The notes: generated by a model from the sequence alone, not told the origin. A stretch of DNA of 64,000 bases from UBA2705 sp963977105 (GCA_963977105.1 CAXBNI010000001.1:1116001-1180000), one strand, 5' to 3'. Positions 42,231 through 52,716 are shown, counted from the stretch's first letter. Translations and numbers: made by a program.

Positions 42231-42752
42231 TTAAGGGTGCTTCATATAAGATACACCTTGTTTCGGGGCATGGTAAAAGCCAACCAAATCTGTATAACGT
42301 CCGCGCCGCGCCCGACAAGGGTCAGTAAGTAAATCCCCTTTACAGTCACGGTTTGAAACCCCGCCAACATCGCCTTTATGATTGCTCCATGTTTTATCAC
42401 CATGCGAGCGATAAAAATGCACATCATCATGCGGACTTATAAAGGCCGCAATAATCGTAACTTTGTCGATCATACGATCCAAATCCTGTGGATCTATTTT
42501 GATTAAGCCGTCATTTTCAGTCAGGAGCTTATCAATATTCTCTACTGTAAGCTCTTCGGCCGTGAATAATTTTTGCGGGCTATTGGGAAGCTCTAGCAAT
42601 TTGCCCGGGGCAGCATAGCCATGGTCAGTAAGCCCAAGCGCATAAGCATAACAATTGGCGTTTTCTTCAACTCTAGGATCAGCTTTAAACGAGGCCGCTG
42701 CAGCATTAAAATCGCTAGCCAGTTCTAATTTTTTTGTAATTATGCCATGCAT
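42231..42752 (-). CDS. Paralogue C of the tandem Cys/His family
   Basis: First-transcribed member. Start at ATG 42752 with AAAAAGGGG upstream; an in-frame GTG at 42776 is less likely. It has ENANCYAYALGLTDHG (Cys34), AAPGKLLEL, TENDGLIKIDP, VHFYRSHGDKTWSNHKG (His112, His117) and RARRGRYTDLVGFYHAPKQG. At the position of the last His of A and B it has Asn124, with His125 next to it, so the putative catalytic His may be shifted or lost. 173 residues. Function unknown. Confidence 0.67.
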   Translation of the reverse strand: MHGIITKKLELASDFNAAAASFKADPRVEENANCYAYALGLTDHGYAAPGKLLELPNSPQKLFTAEELTVENIDKLLTENDGLIKIDPQDLDRMIDKVTIIAAFISPHDDVHFYRSHGDKTWSNHKGDVGGVSNRDCKGDLLTDPCRARRGRYTDLVGFYHAPKQGVSYMKHP

Positions 42753-43004
42753 TGCCCTTGCCCCTTTTTTCTTCACTTTGAAACTATAGCAAAAAACTAA
42801 TTATGTCAATAACTATAAAATTGCTAAATACGCACCCATAAGCTAATTTAAATTCAGCCACAATCATTTCATCGCCATTAACGCCTCCGCAGCACACTGG
42901 CCTATATTTATGATCAGTGCCACATACTTATGCGTATTCTATCTCCCCGCCCCCTCCTTGTGGTATACTCTATACAGAATTAGGTTTCATTCAAGGAGGG
43001 TAAA

Positions 43005-43643
43005 ATGGCCGCACAATATGACGACGCACGTTTTAGAAAAGAAAGCGTCCCTGAATTAGCACAGATTATTCTTACAGGTAATACGCAAGCACGGTGGGAA
43101 AAAGAGACTCCTATTTTCGCAAAAAAAATTGTTGAACACATGCAAATTGTCGCAACATCAACAGTACTTGATTTTGGGGTTGGCATTGGGCGGCTAGCTA
43201 AAGAGATCCTAAAACTAACCAATTGTACAGTTATTGGCGTTGATATTTCCAAAGACATGCTGCGTGAATCGATTAACTATGTCAGCCACCCTAATTACAT
43301 ACCAATGAGTATAAATGCGTTTAAAAAAATGCGCATGGAAAACAAGCTCCAGATTGACTGCGCCTATGGCGTTTGGGTTCTGCAGCACTGTATGAACTAC
43401 CATGAATTACACCAGCTTATCCGTGATGCGCTGCCGGACAAAGGTACGTTTTTTGTCGCCAATACTACGCAGCGCTGGCTGCCCATAGAAGGGCCCGAAC
43501 CTTGGGGTAATGATGGCCTGAATATACGTGACGCACTGCTTGAGGATTTCAAACTCGGCCACGACCTTACGACTGAGTTGTTAGATTATTTGCCAGAAGG
43601 TTACGAAGGGCAATATTTTTGCCATAATTTCATTAAAAAATAA
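43005..43643 (+). CDS. Class I SAM-dependent methyltransferase
   Basis: Rossmann-type methyltransferase: motif I VLDFGVGIGRLAKEI (about residues 54-68), acidic end of strand 2 GVDISKDML, post-I DCAYGVWVLQHCMNYHELHQ (motif like the D-x-x-x-x-x-x-x-L-x-H of class I). Likely a small-molecule or protein methyltransferase; the substrate is not indicated. AAGGAGGG precedes the ATG, an excellent Shine-Dalgarno. Converges with rpoC and shares a bidirectional terminator with it. Confidence 0.82.
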   Translation: MAAQYDDARFRKESVPELAQIILTGNTQARWEKETPIFAKKIVEHMQIVATSTVLDFGVGIGRLAKEILKLTNCTVIGVDISKDMLRESINYVSHPNYIPMSINAFKKMRMENKLQIDCAYGVWVLQHCMNYHELHQLIRDALPDKGTFFVANTTQRWLPIEGPEPWGNDGLNIRDALLEDFKLGHDLTTELLDYLPEGYEGQYFCHNFIKK

Positions 43644-43688
43644 ATGCCACTGGGCGGGCACAGGCCCCGCTTATAAAACAAGCAACAA

Positions 43689-43718
43689 AAAACGGGCGAA
43701 GTGAACTTCGCCCGTTTT
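43689..43718. terminator. Bidirectional terminator between the methyltransferase gene and rpoC
   Basis: AAAACGGGCGAAGT (43689-43702) and ACTTCGCCCGTTTT (43705-43718) are perfectly complementary. T-runs follow on both strands (TTTTCTTATTTT on plus, TTTTTTG on minus), so it can end both transcripts. Confidence 0.85.
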
Positions 43719-43738
43719 CTTATTTTATAGACTTATGC

Positions 43739-46700
43739 TTAGCTTACAGCGGTCTTCGGTGTTGAATCATCACCTTCTGCATCCGTTGCGCCATCATTCG
43801 CAGCAGCAGCTGCTGCTGCTTCACTTTGCGCCAGAGCAGCGGCTTGTTGCTGCGCAGCGATTGCGACCAAATCACGATCATGTGCCACGGCGCGAACGTC
43901 ATTCACGTAAGAGCCTGTACCCGCGGGGATAAGACGACCAACAATAACGTTCTCTTTCAAGCCACGTAGCGTGTCCACTTTACCTTGCGTTGCCGCTTCG
44001 GTAAGTACACGCGTTGTTTCTTGGAACGACGCAGCAGAGATGAATGAACGCGTTTGTAGCGAAGCTTTCGTAATACCTTGCAGGACCGGCTTGCCTTCTG
44101 CAGCAATCTTGCCATCAGCAATATATTTCTGATTAAGCTCTTCGTACTCTTCACGATCGACAATCTCACCAACTAAGAATGTTGTATCACCAGATTTAGT
44201 GATTTCAACTTTCTGAAGCATTTGACGTACGATAACTTCGATATGCTTATCGTTAATCTTCACACCCTGTAGACGATAAACGTCTTGGATTTCAGTAACA
44301 AGATAAGCTGCAAGCGCTTCTACGCCAAGAACATCAAGAATATCATGCGGTACTAGCGCACCATCCAATAGTGGGTCACCAACACGCACGAAGTCACCTT
44401 CATGCACAGCCAAGTGACGGCCTTTTGGAATTAAGAATTCGTGAGATTCTTGCTCTTTATCAAGTGGGTTAACGATAATACGGCGTTTAGATTTATAATC
44501 TTTACCAAATTCAACAGTACCCTCAAGGTCAGAGATAACAGCGAAGTCTTTCGGACGACGTGCTTCAAACAACTCAGCAACACGTGGCAGACCACCAGTA
44601 ATATCACGTGTTTTCGATGTTTCGCGTGGAATACGAGCGATAATATCACCCGCACGCACAGTCTCACCGTTCGCAACGTTCAAAATTGTGTCTGTTGACA
44701 TGTAGTAATTTGCTGGCAAACCATTTGGCAGGATGATGACTTCACCCTTCGCATCAACAAGTGAGATACGTGGCTTAAGATCGCCGCCTTTAGGCTGTGA
44801 ACGCCAATCAACAACTTTCTTCGCAGAAAGACCTGTTGCTTCGTCAGATTCGTCGATAATCGATACACCTTCAACAAGGTCGAAATACGTCGCAACACCA
44901 TCTTTTTCCGTGATAATTGGCACGGTGAAGGGGTCCCACTCAGCGATTTTATCGCCGGCTTTAATGTTGACGCCGTTTTCAACAAGGCAGCGTGCGCCGT
45001 AAGGAACACGGTGGACAACTTTGTCCTTACCTTTTTTGTCAACAAGCGCAACTTCCATGTTACGGCCCATGACAATGTTAATGCCATCAGAGTTTTTCAC
45101 TGTATTTTCGTTACGCAGCTCAATTTTTGCTTCCATTGTTGCTTCGTAAGACGATTTTTCAGCACCCTTCTGCGCCGCACCACCAATGTGGAATGTACGC
45201 ATAGTAAGCTGCGTACCAGGCTCACCAATTGATTGAGCAGCCATAACGCCAACCGCTTCGCCCATATTGACTTCTGTACCACGTGCAAGGTCACGACCAT
45301 AACACGCCGCACAAACACCATCGCGCGTTTGACATGTTAGTCCAGAGCGTACGATAAGTTCATCAATGCCAGCTGTTTCAATTTCCTCAGATTTCTCTTC
45401 GTCAATGATTTTAGCAGCTTTAATAAGCAGATCACCAGTAAGTGGGTTAATCACATCAAACGCCGCAGTACGGCCAAGTATACGTTCCGCAAGCGAAACG
45501 ACCACATCAGCGCCGTTCATAACTGCGCGTAATGTAACGCCTTGTTCTGTACCACAATCTTTTTCAACGATTACAGCATCCTGCGCAACATCAACAAGAC
45601 GACGCGTTAGATAACCAGAGTTCGCTGTTTTAAGCGCTGTATCCGCAAGACCTTTACGAGCCCCGTGTGTCGAGTTGAAATACTCAAGAACCGTAAGGCC
45701 TTCTTTAAAGTTTGAAACAATCGGGTTTTCAATGATTTCACCAGAAGGTTTCGCCATCAAACCACGCATACCAGCAAGCTGACGGATCTGCGCAGCAGAA
45801 CCACGCGCACCAGAATGTGCCATCATGTAAACTGAGTTTAGGTTACCATCATCAATGTTTGAAATTTCTTTCATCATTTCTTCGGCGACTTCATCAGTAC
45901 AACGTGACCAAATATCAATAACTTTATTGTATTTCTCACCTTTCGTGATTAAACCATCAAGATATTGCTGTTCAAATTCACCAACTTTGCCGCGCGCATC
46001 AGCGACTAATTGTTTCTTCGACTCAGGAATAATCAAATCGTCTTTACCGATTGAGATACCAGACGTACAAGCGTGTTTGAAACCAAGCTTCATCAAACGG
46101 TCACAGAAAATCACAGATTCTTTCTGACCGCAGTGACGATAGACAAGGTCAATCATGTTTGTCAGTTCTTTTTTCGTCAGTGTTTGGTTCACAATATCAA
46201 ACGGAACATTGATGTTACGTGGCAATAGCTCTGATACAATCAAACGGCCCGGTGTTGATTCAACGATGCGGTAAACTTTTTTACCATCTTCGTCAACGTC
46301 AGTGTAACGACATTTAATCTTTGCATGTAGCGAGACAACGCCAGCTGTTAAAGCGTGCTGGATTTCGCCAACGCCACGGAAAATCATGCCTTCGCCGGCT
46401 TGCTTTTCAAGGCCGAGCGTCATCCAATATAGACCCAAAACAATATCCTGTGATGGTACGATAATCGGCTTACCATTCGCAGGTGATAGAATGTTATTTG
46501 TCGACATCATCAAACAGCGTGCTTCAAGCTGTGCTTCGATAGAAAGCGGAACGTGAACAGCCATTTGGTCACCATCAAAGTCAGCGTTAAACGCTGTACA
46601 AACGAGTGGGTGCAACTGAATAGCTTTACCTTCGATCAATGTTGGCTCAAACGCCTGAATACCAAGACGGTGCAATGTTGGCGCACGGTTTAGCATGACA

Positions 46701-47962
46701 GGGTGTTCGCGAATAACCTCTTCCAAGATATCCCAAACTTCAGGACGTTCTTTTTCAACCATTTTCTTCGCGGCTTTAATGGTCGATGCCATGCCGTAAA
46801 GTTCAAGTTTATGGTAGATAAACGGCTTGAAGAGCTCCAGTGCCATTTTCTTTGGCAGGCCACATTGGTGCAGTTTCAATTCTGGACCAACAACAATAAC
46901 AGAACGACCAGAGTAATCGACACGTTTACCAAGTAGGTTTTGACGGAAACGACCTTGCTTACCTTTAAGCATGTCTGAAAGTGATTTCAATGGACGCTTA
47001 TTCGCGCCTGTAATCACACGGCCACGACGACCATTATCAAATAGCGCATCAACAGATTCCTGTAGCATACGCTTTTCGTTACGTACGATAATATCAGGCG
47101 CTCGCAGCTCAATCAAACGGCGTAGGCGGTTGTTACGGTTGATAACACGGCGATATAGATCGTTCAAATCTGATGTCGCGAAACGGCCGCCATCAAGTGG
47201 AACCAATGGACGCAATTCAGGAGGAAGAACAGGAAGGTTATCCAAAATCATCCATTCAGGGCGTGTGCCTGAATCGATGAACGCATCAAGAAGCTTTAGA
47301 CGCTTCACAAGTTTTTTACGTTTTGCTTCTGAATTAGTTTCGCGTAAGTCTTCTTCTGTTTTCTCGCGCTCGATCTCAAGATCCATCGCTGACAAAATTT
47401 CTTTTAGCGCTTCTGCACCGATGCTTGCGGTGAAGTTTTCCTCGCCGTATTCATCTTCAGCATCCATGAATTCTTCTTCGCTAAGAAGCTGGTACTGCTT
47501 AAGCGGTGTCATGCCTGGCTCAATAACAACGTAGTTTTCGAAGTAAAGAACGCGTTCAAGCTCTTTCAAAGTCATATCGATCATCAAACCGATACGTGAA
47601 GGCAATGATTTCAAGAACCAGATATGCGCAACAGGCGCCGCAAGATCAATATGGCCCATACGGTCACGGCGTACTTTAGTAAGCGTCACTTCAACGCCAC
47701 ATTTTTCACAGATAATACCTTTGTACTTCATGCGCTTATATTTGCCACAAAGACATTCATAATCTTTAATCGGGCCAAAAATACGTGCACAGAATAAGCC
47801 ATCTTTTTCAGGCTTAAATGTACGGTAGTTAATTGTTTCAGGCTTTTTCACTTCGCCATATGACCATGACATGATCTGCTCTGGAGAAGCAATTGTAATA
47901 CGTAAGCTATCAAAGCTCTGTGGGCCCGTTGGTTGACCGAAAAGGTTCATTAGTTCATTCAT
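43739..47962 (-). CDS. rpoC: RNA polymerase subunit beta'
   Basis: Largest catalytic subunit of RNA polymerase. The 1407-residue protein starts MNELMNLFGQPTGPQSFDSL, has the N-terminal zinc-binding CLCGKYKRMKYKGIICEKCG, and the magnesium-binding NADFDGDQMAVHVPLS of the active centre. The trigger-loop region and the C-terminal CAACYGRDLARG second zinc site are visible, and the tail is Ala/Gln-rich (AQQQAAALAQSEAAAAA). It follows rpoB by 107 bases and ends at the bidirectional terminator. Confidence 0.99.
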   Translation of the reverse strand: MNELMNLFGQPTGPQSFDSLRITIASPEQIMSWSYGEVKKPETINYRTFKPEKDGLFCARIFGPIKDYECLCGKYKRMKYKGIICEKCGVEVTLTKVRRDRMGHIDLAAPVAHIWFLKSLPSRIGLMIDMTLKELERVLYFENYVVIEPGMTPLKQYQLLSEEEFMDAEDEYGEENFTASIGAEALKEILSAMDLEIEREKTEEDLRETNSEAKRKKLVKRLKLLDAFIDSGTRPEWMILDNLPVLPPELRPLVPLDGGRFATSDLNDLYRRVINRNNRLRRLIELRAPDIIVRNEKRMLQESVDALFDNGRRGRVITGANKRPLKSLSDMLKGKQGRFRQNLLGKRVDYSGRSVIVVGPELKLHQCGLPKKMALELFKPFIYHKLELYGMASTIKAAKKMVEKERPEVWDILEEVIREHPVMLNRAPTLHRLGIQAFEPTLIEGKAIQLHPLVCTAFNADFDGDQMAVHVPLSIEAQLEARCLMMSTNNILSPANGKPIIVPSQDIVLGLYWMTLGLEKQAGEGMIFRGVGEIQHALTAGVVSLHAKIKCRYTDVDEDGKKVYRIVESTPGRLIVSELLPRNINVPFDIVNQTLTKKELTNMIDLVYRHCGQKESVIFCDRLMKLGFKHACTSGISIGKDDLIIPESKKQLVADARGKVGEFEQQYLDGLITKGEKYNKVIDIWSRCTDEVAEEMMKEISNIDDGNLNSVYMMAHSGARGSAAQIRQLAGMRGLMAKPSGEIIENPIVSNFKEGLTVLEYFNSTHGARKGLADTALKTANSGYLTRRLVDVAQDAVIVEKDCGTEQGVTLRAVMNGADVVVSLAERILGRTAAFDVINPLTGDLLIKAAKIIDEEKSEEIETAGIDELIVRSGLTCQTRDGVCAACYGRDLARGTEVNMGEAVGVMAAQSIGEPGTQLTMRTFHIGGAAQKGAEKSSYEATMEAKIELRNENTVKNSDGINIVMGRNMEVALVDKKGKDKVVHRVPYGARCLVENGVNIKAGDKIAEWDPFTVPIITEKDGVATYFDLVEGVSIIDESDEATGLSAKKVVDWRSQPKGGDLKPRISLVDAKGEVIILPNGLPANYYMSTDTILNVANGETVRAGDIIARIPRETSKTRDITGGLPRVAELFEARRPKDFAVISDLEGTVEFGKDYKSKRRIIVNPLDKEQESHEFLIPKGRHLAVHEGDFVRVGDPLLDGALVPHDILDVLGVEALAAYLVTEIQDVYRLQGVKINDKHIEVIVRQMLQKVEITKSGDTTFLVGEIVDREEYEELNQKYIADGKIAAEGKPVLQGITKASLQTRSFISAASFQETTRVLTEAATQGKVDTLRGLKENVIVGRLIPAGTGSYVNDVRAVAHDRDLVAIAAQQQAAALAQSEAAAAAAANDGATDAEGDDSTPKTAVS

Positions 47963-47984
47963 TTGACGTCTACCTTATACCTTT

Positions 47985-48054
47985 AGATCTTGCGATCTGA
48001 CTTTACATTAAATTCTTTATCAGGGAAGGCGCCGCAGCAAATGCTTTTGGCGCC
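47985..48054 (-). other. Two hairpins in the rpoB-rpoC spacer
   Basis: AGATC/GATCT (47985-47998) and GGCGCC/GGCGCC (48028-48033 with 48049-48054) can each form a stem-loop in the 107-base spacer. Neither has a following T-run. They may help processing or stability; that is inference. Confidence 0.4.
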
Positions 48055-48069
48055 CTCAATGGTTCTACA

Positions 48070-51000
48070 TTACGACTTGTTCGCGGAGCTTTGTTTCATA
48101 TCGATATTCAAGCCAAGCGCACGTAATTCTTTTGTAAGAACGTTGAACGATTCTGGAATACCAATTTCGAAGCTATCTTCACCGCGTACAATGCTTTCAT
48201 ACACTTTAGAACGTCCAGCCACGTCATCCGACTTAACTGTGAGCATTTCTTGTAGTGTGTATGCTGCGCCATATGCTTGTAGTGCCCAAACTTCCATCTC
48301 ACCAAAGCGCTGTCCACCAAACTGAGCTTTACCGCCAAGTGGTTGCTGCGTAACAAGCGAATACGGACCGATTGAACGGGCGTGAATCTTATCATCAACC
48401 AAGTGGTGGAGTTTAAGCATATACATGTAACCAACAGTTACATCACGGTCAAACTTCTCACCAGTACGTCCATCATAAAGAGGTGTCTGACCTGAGCTAT
48501 TTACGCCAGCCTTAACAAGAAGATCTGTAATGTCCGCTTCAGAGGCGCCATCAAACACAGGCGTTGCCATTGGCACACCACGGTCTAGATTTTTCGCCAT
48601 TTCAACGACTTCATTGTCATCTAACGTGCTCACTTTATTGTCAAACTCACGATCACCGTAAACAACTTTAAGCTTGTCTTTAAGGACAGAGATTTCAGCG
48701 GTTTGTGGCTCCTTGATGTTTTCAAAGTTTTTGATGATCTCGTTAATCTGCCAGCCCATATTCGCAGAAGCCCAACCAAGGTGGGTTTCAAGAATTTGAC
48801 CAACGTTCATACGTGATGGAACACCAAGTGGGTTCAACACGAGATCAACAGCCGTGCCGTCTTCCATATATGGCATGTCTTCAACAGGACATATACGAGA
48901 TACAACACCTTTGTTACCGTGACGGCCTGCCATTTTATCACCAGGCTGCATTTTACGTTTAATAGCAACGAAAACTTTAACCATCTTCATCACGCCAGGA
49001 AGCAGTTCGTCACCGCGCTGAAGTTTTTCGATTTTGTTGTCGAAACGAGCTTTCAGGTCATCAACAGCTTCATCAAACGTACGTGCCATCGCCTCAACTT
49101 CGGACATAATTGCTTCGTCTTCAATTGCGATTTGACGCCATAGGCCACGTTTTTCTGTTTCATCAAGGTCGGCGGCGTTAATTGCCGTGCCCTTTTTAAG
49201 ATTCAAGCCCTTTGGAACAGAAGTCACTGTTTGACCAACGAATAATTCTTTCAGACGGCCATAATAACCGACTTCGATAATTTTACGTTCGTCGTCACGG
49301 TCTTTTGCCAATCTTTCGATTTCTTCTTTTTCGATAGATAAAGCACGTGCATCTTTGTCAACGCCGCGACGGTTAAATACGCGAACCTCAACAATTGTAC
49401 CCGTTGTACCCGGCGGAAGGCGCAAAGATGAATCTTTAACATCTGCCGCTTTTTCACCAAAGATAGCACGCAGAAGTTTTTCTTCTGGTGTCATTGGGCT
49501 TTCACCTTTTGGTGTCACCTTACCGACAAGAATATCACCCGGAGAGACTTCCGCGCCAATGTGAACAATGCCCGCTTCATCTAGGTGACGGAGCGCTTCT
49601 TCACCAACGTTTGGAATATCACGTGTGATTTCTTCCTGACCAAGTTTCGTATCACGCGCCATAACTTCAAATTCTTCAATGTGAATAGAAGTAAATACGT
49701 CATCGCGAACGATCTTTTCAGAGATAAGAATGGAATCCTCAAAGTTGTAACCATTCCATGGCATAAACGCGACCATGATGTTACGACCAAGCGCCAGTTC
49801 ACCAAGCTGTGTTGACGGGCCATCAGCGATAATATCGCCAGCCTGCAATTTATCACCAACGCGTACGATTGGGCGCTGGTTTACACAAGTGTTTTGGTTT
49901 GAACGTTGGAATTTCATTAGTTTATAGATATCAACAACAGGCTCATCCGCGTTCAACTCTTCAGTTGCACGAACAACGATACGGTTGCCGTCAACCTGCG
50001 TTACTTCACCTGCACGGCGCGCAGAAATAGCGGCGCCGGAATCACGTGCAACGACACGCTCCATACCCGTACCAACGAAAGGTGCATCCACTTTAAGAAG
50101 TGGAACAGCTTGACGCATCATGTTCGAGCCCATCAAAGCACGGTTCGCATCATCGTTTTCCAAGAAAGGAATAAGTGATGACGCAACAGAGATAACCTGT
50201 TTCGGAGAAACATCCATAAAGTGAATGTTTTCAGGTGGTGACATCAAGTTTTCACCAGCCTCACGACACTGAACAAGGTCATTAGAAAACCCGCCTAGAT
50301 CTGTGATCTCTGAGTTAGCCTGTGCGATTGTATATTTCGCTTCTTCCATGGCTGACATATAAACCACTTCATTAGAAACCGTACCGTCAACAACGCGGCG
50401 ATATGGGCTTTCAATGAAACCATAAGGGTTCACACGGGCAAATGTCGCAAGTGAGTTAATCAGGCCAATATTCGGCCCCTCAGGTGTTTCAATCGGGCAA
50501 ATACGGCCATAATGTGTTGGGTGAACGTCACGAACTTCAAAGCCAGCACGCTCGCGTGTTAAACCACCAGGGCCAAGCGCCGAAAGACGACGTTTATGCG
50601 TGATTTCTGAAAGTGGGTTGGTTTGGTCCATAAACTGTGACAGCTGTGAAGAGCCAAAGAACTCACGTACAGAAGCCTGTACAGGTTTTGAGTTAATCAA
50701 ATCATGTGGCATATATGTATCAATATCAACTGATGACATACGCTCACGGATTGCACGTTCCATACGAAGAAGACCGATACGCACTTGGTTTTCCATTAAT
50801 TCGCCAACTGAACGAACACGGCGGTTACCAAGGTTATCAATATCGTCAATTTCGCCTTGACCGTCTTTAAGACCAACAAGGTATTTTACGATCTTAAGAA
50901 TGTCTGTTTTATCAAGAACGCGGAATTCGTCTTCTTGGTCAATGTCCAAACGTGCGTTCATTTTCACGCGACCAACAGCCGAGAGATCATAACGCTCAGG

Positions 51001-52305
51001 ATCAAAGAATAGAGAATCGAATAGTGCTTCTGCAGATTCTACTGTTGGTGGCTCACCAGGGCGCATAACACGGTAAATATCGATCAACGCTTCTTCACGT
51101 GTATCACATTTATCAGCCATCAACGTGTTACGCATGTAAGCGCCAACGTTCAAATGGTCAATCGCAAGAATTGGAAGCTGTTTAACCTTTTCATCGTGGA
51201 AACGCGCAATGTCGTCTTCAGTCAGTTCATGGCCAGCTTCAAATACAACTGCGCCAGTGCTTGGCTCAATCATATCTTTCGCAAGATATGTACCAAGAAG
51301 CGCGGCGTCTTCAACCAAATAATCTTTGAGGCCTTCTTCAGCAAGTTTGTTCGCCTTACGTGGCGTAATTTTTGTACCAGCTTCGACGACAACGTCACCT
51401 GTTTTTGCGTTAATCAGGTCAAACGGGACTTTTACGCCGCGCATACGCTCTGCGTCAAACGGAATAGCCCAGCCGCCTTTAACTGCTGTGTAGACATTAT
51501 GATCGTAGAATGTCGACATAATCTCTTCATTTGACATGCCTTGAACCATTAATGGGTCAACAGGCTCATCATTAGCGATACATTCCGCACGATATTCAGC
51601 AGTTGCAACGCTATCTAAGGCACGCAGGAATGTTGTAACTGGCAATTTACGACGACGGTCGATACGCACATTGACGATATCTTTTGCATCAAATTCGAAG
51701 TCGAGCCAAGAGCCACGGTAAGGAATAACGCGCGCTGAGAATAAAAACTTACCAGAAGCGTGTGTCTTGCCGCCATCATGGTCAAAGAACACACCAGGTG
51801 AACGGTGCATTTGCGAAACGATTACGCGGTGCGTACCATTAACAATGAACGTACCGTTATTTGTCATTAATGGCATATCAACCATATAGACGTCTTGTTC
51901 TTTAATATCACGGATCGAACGTAAGCCTGTTTCTTCATCAACATCAAAAACAGACAGACGCAACGTTACGCGCAAAGGCGCAGAATACGTCATGTCGCGT
52001 TGGTTACATTCTTCTGTGTCGTATTTAGGGGCTTCAAGCTCATATTTCACGAAATCAATTTCCGCGCGGTTCGCGAAATCTTTGATTGGGAAGACACTTG
52101 AAAGCACTTCATGAAGGCCTTGCATCTTACGGTCATCGGAATGGATGTCGCTTTGGAGGAATAATTCGTATGAATCACGCTGAACATCAATCAAGTTCGG
52201 CATTTCGACAATTTCTTTGATCTCGCCAAAGAAACGACGCATACGCTTTTTCTCAGCAAAGCTAACGCTGTTCGTGATTTCGGATTTTTTCGCTGTTTTC
52301 GCCAT
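48070..52305 (-). CDS. rpoB: RNA polymerase subunit beta
   Basis: Second catalytic subunit; rifampicin target. I start at ATG 52305 (MAKTAKKSEITNSVSFAEKK, 1411 residues) with AAGGTGA eight to nine bases upstream; the frame back to 52359 lacks a Shine-Dalgarno. The rif-region sequence reads GSSQLSQFMDQTNPLSEIT-HKRRLSALGPGG (split here for length), and all wild-type rif residues visible there appear standard. C-terminal QPLGGKAQFGGQRFGEMEVW is present. It precedes rpoC; a long spacer with regulatory-looking sequence separates it from rplL. Confidence 0.99.
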   Translation of the reverse strand: MAKTAKKSEITNSVSFAEKKRMRRFFGEIKEIVEMPNLIDVQRDSYELFLQSDIHSDDRKMQGLHEVLSSVFPIKDFANRAEIDFVKYELEAPKYDTEECNQRDMTYSAPLRVTLRLSVFDVDEETGLRSIRDIKEQDVYMVDMPLMTNNGTFIVNGTHRVIVSQMHRSPGVFFDHDGGKTHASGKFLFSARVIPYRGSWLDFEFDAKDIVNVRIDRRRKLPVTTFLRALDSVATAEYRAECIANDEPVDPLMVQGMSNEEIMSTFYDHNVYTAVKGGWAIPFDAERMRGVKVPFDLINAKTGDVVVEAGTKITPRKANKLAEEGLKDYLVEDAALLGTYLAKDMIEPSTGAVVFEAGHELTEDDIARFHDEKVKQLPILAIDHLNVGAYMRNTLMADKCDTREEALIDIYRVMRPGEPPTVESAEALFDSLFFDPERYDLSAVGRVKMNARLDIDQEDEFRVLDKTDILKIVKYLVGLKDGQGEIDDIDNLGNRRVRSVGELMENQVRIGLLRMERAIRERMSSVDIDTYMPHDLINSKPVQASVREFFGSSQLSQFMDQTNPLSEITHKRRLSALGPGGLTRERAGFEVRDVHPTHYGRICPIETPEGPNIGLINSLATFARVNPYGFIESPYRRVVDGTVSNEVVYMSAMEEAKYTIAQANSEITDLGGFSNDLVQCREAGENLMSPPENIHFMDVSPKQVISVASSLIPFLENDDANRALMGSNMMRQAVPLLKVDAPFVGTGMERVVARDSGAAISARRAGEVTQVDGNRIVVRATEELNADEPVVDIYKLMKFQRSNQNTCVNQRPIVRVGDKLQAGDIIADGPSTQLGELALGRNIMVAFMPWNGYNFEDSILISEKIVRDDVFTSIHIEEFEVMARDTKLGQEEITRDIPNVGEEALRHLDEAGIVHIGAEVSPGDILVGKVTPKGESPMTPEEKLLRAIFGEKAADVKDSSLRLPPGTTGTIVEVRVFNRRGVDKDARALSIEKEEIERLAKDRDDERKIIEVGYYGRLKELFVGQTVTSVPKGLNLKKGTAINAADLDETEKRGLWRQIAIEDEAIMSEVEAMARTFDEAVDDLKARFDNKIEKLQRGDELLPGVMKMVKVFVAIKRKMQPGDKMAGRHGNKGVVSRICPVEDMPYMEDGTAVDLVLNPLGVPSRMNVGQILETHLGWASANMGWQINEIIKNFENIKEPQTAEISVLKDKLKVVYGDREFDNKVSTLDDNEVVEMAKNLDRGVPMATPVFDGASEADITDLLVKAGVNSSGQTPLYDGRTGEKFDRDVTVGYMYMLKLHHLVDDKIHARSIGPYSLVTQQPLGGKAQFGGQRFGEMEVWALQAYGAAYTLQEMLTVKSDDVAGRSKVYESIVRGEDSFEIGIPESFNVLTKELRALGLNIDMKQSSANKS

Positions 52306-52499
52306 AATATTTATCACCTTATTTTCGATTTTGTTATGACTATTTAGCGCAATAGCCACGACAACACAAAAACATGCATCAACGCCTTATTCCCCCTTGT
52401 CAGAGGATGGTTAATACATGATCTAAACTGCTTTTACTTCCCAATGTTTGGGCACTTCAACATTCGCCGCCTTTTTGTAGGACTCATAAATGTGCGCCA

Positions 52500-52528
52500 T
52501 GTATGCAACATACGTGCCAAATTGTCAA
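52500..52528 (-). promoter_or_regulatory. Candidate promoter for rpoB-rpoC
   Basis: Minus strand: perfect TTGACA (52523-52528), 17-base spacer, CATACA (52500-52505, weak). It is about 195 bases before rpoB and downstream of the rplL terminator, so beta and beta' could be made independently of L7/L12. Confidence 0.4.
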
Positions 52529-52571
52529 GGACGATTCGTCAAATTCATTGACTTTTCTTGCTTGTTGCCAC

Positions 52572-52627
52572 TTATCCACAGATAACTGTTTTTGACACCT
52601 TAAATTCGATGTTATTTCTGTGTATAA
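52572..52627. promoter_or_regulatory. Two consensus DnaA-box sequences
   Basis: TTATCCACA (52572-52580, plus) and TGTGTATAA (52619-52627, the complement of TTATACACA) both fit TTATNCACA. They are in opposite orientation, 38 bases apart, in a non-coding region. By chance about two such sites are expected in the whole window, so two here is notable but not proof of DnaA binding. Confidence 0.4.
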
Positions 52628-52631
52628 CTGC

Positions 52632-52657
52632 CTTGCCACGCCGAGCGCCGTGGCAAG
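52632..52657 (-). other. Strong hairpin in the rplL-rpoB spacer
   Basis: CTTGCCACG (52632-52640) and CGTGGCAAG (52649-52657) are perfect complements with an eight-base loop and no T-run. In E. coli this spacer contains an RNase III processing site; a similar role here is only an analogy. Confidence 0.45.
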
Positions 52658-52716
52658 CACGACCTTAACAACAGAAGAGTCCGCACCCCGGACAATTGGC
52701 CTTAAGATAGACAGGC

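Noticed and set aside
46971..47534. Plus-strand frame of 187 codons inside rpoC
   Set aside because: Antisense shadow of beta'; Ser/Arg-rich with no protein-like pattern.
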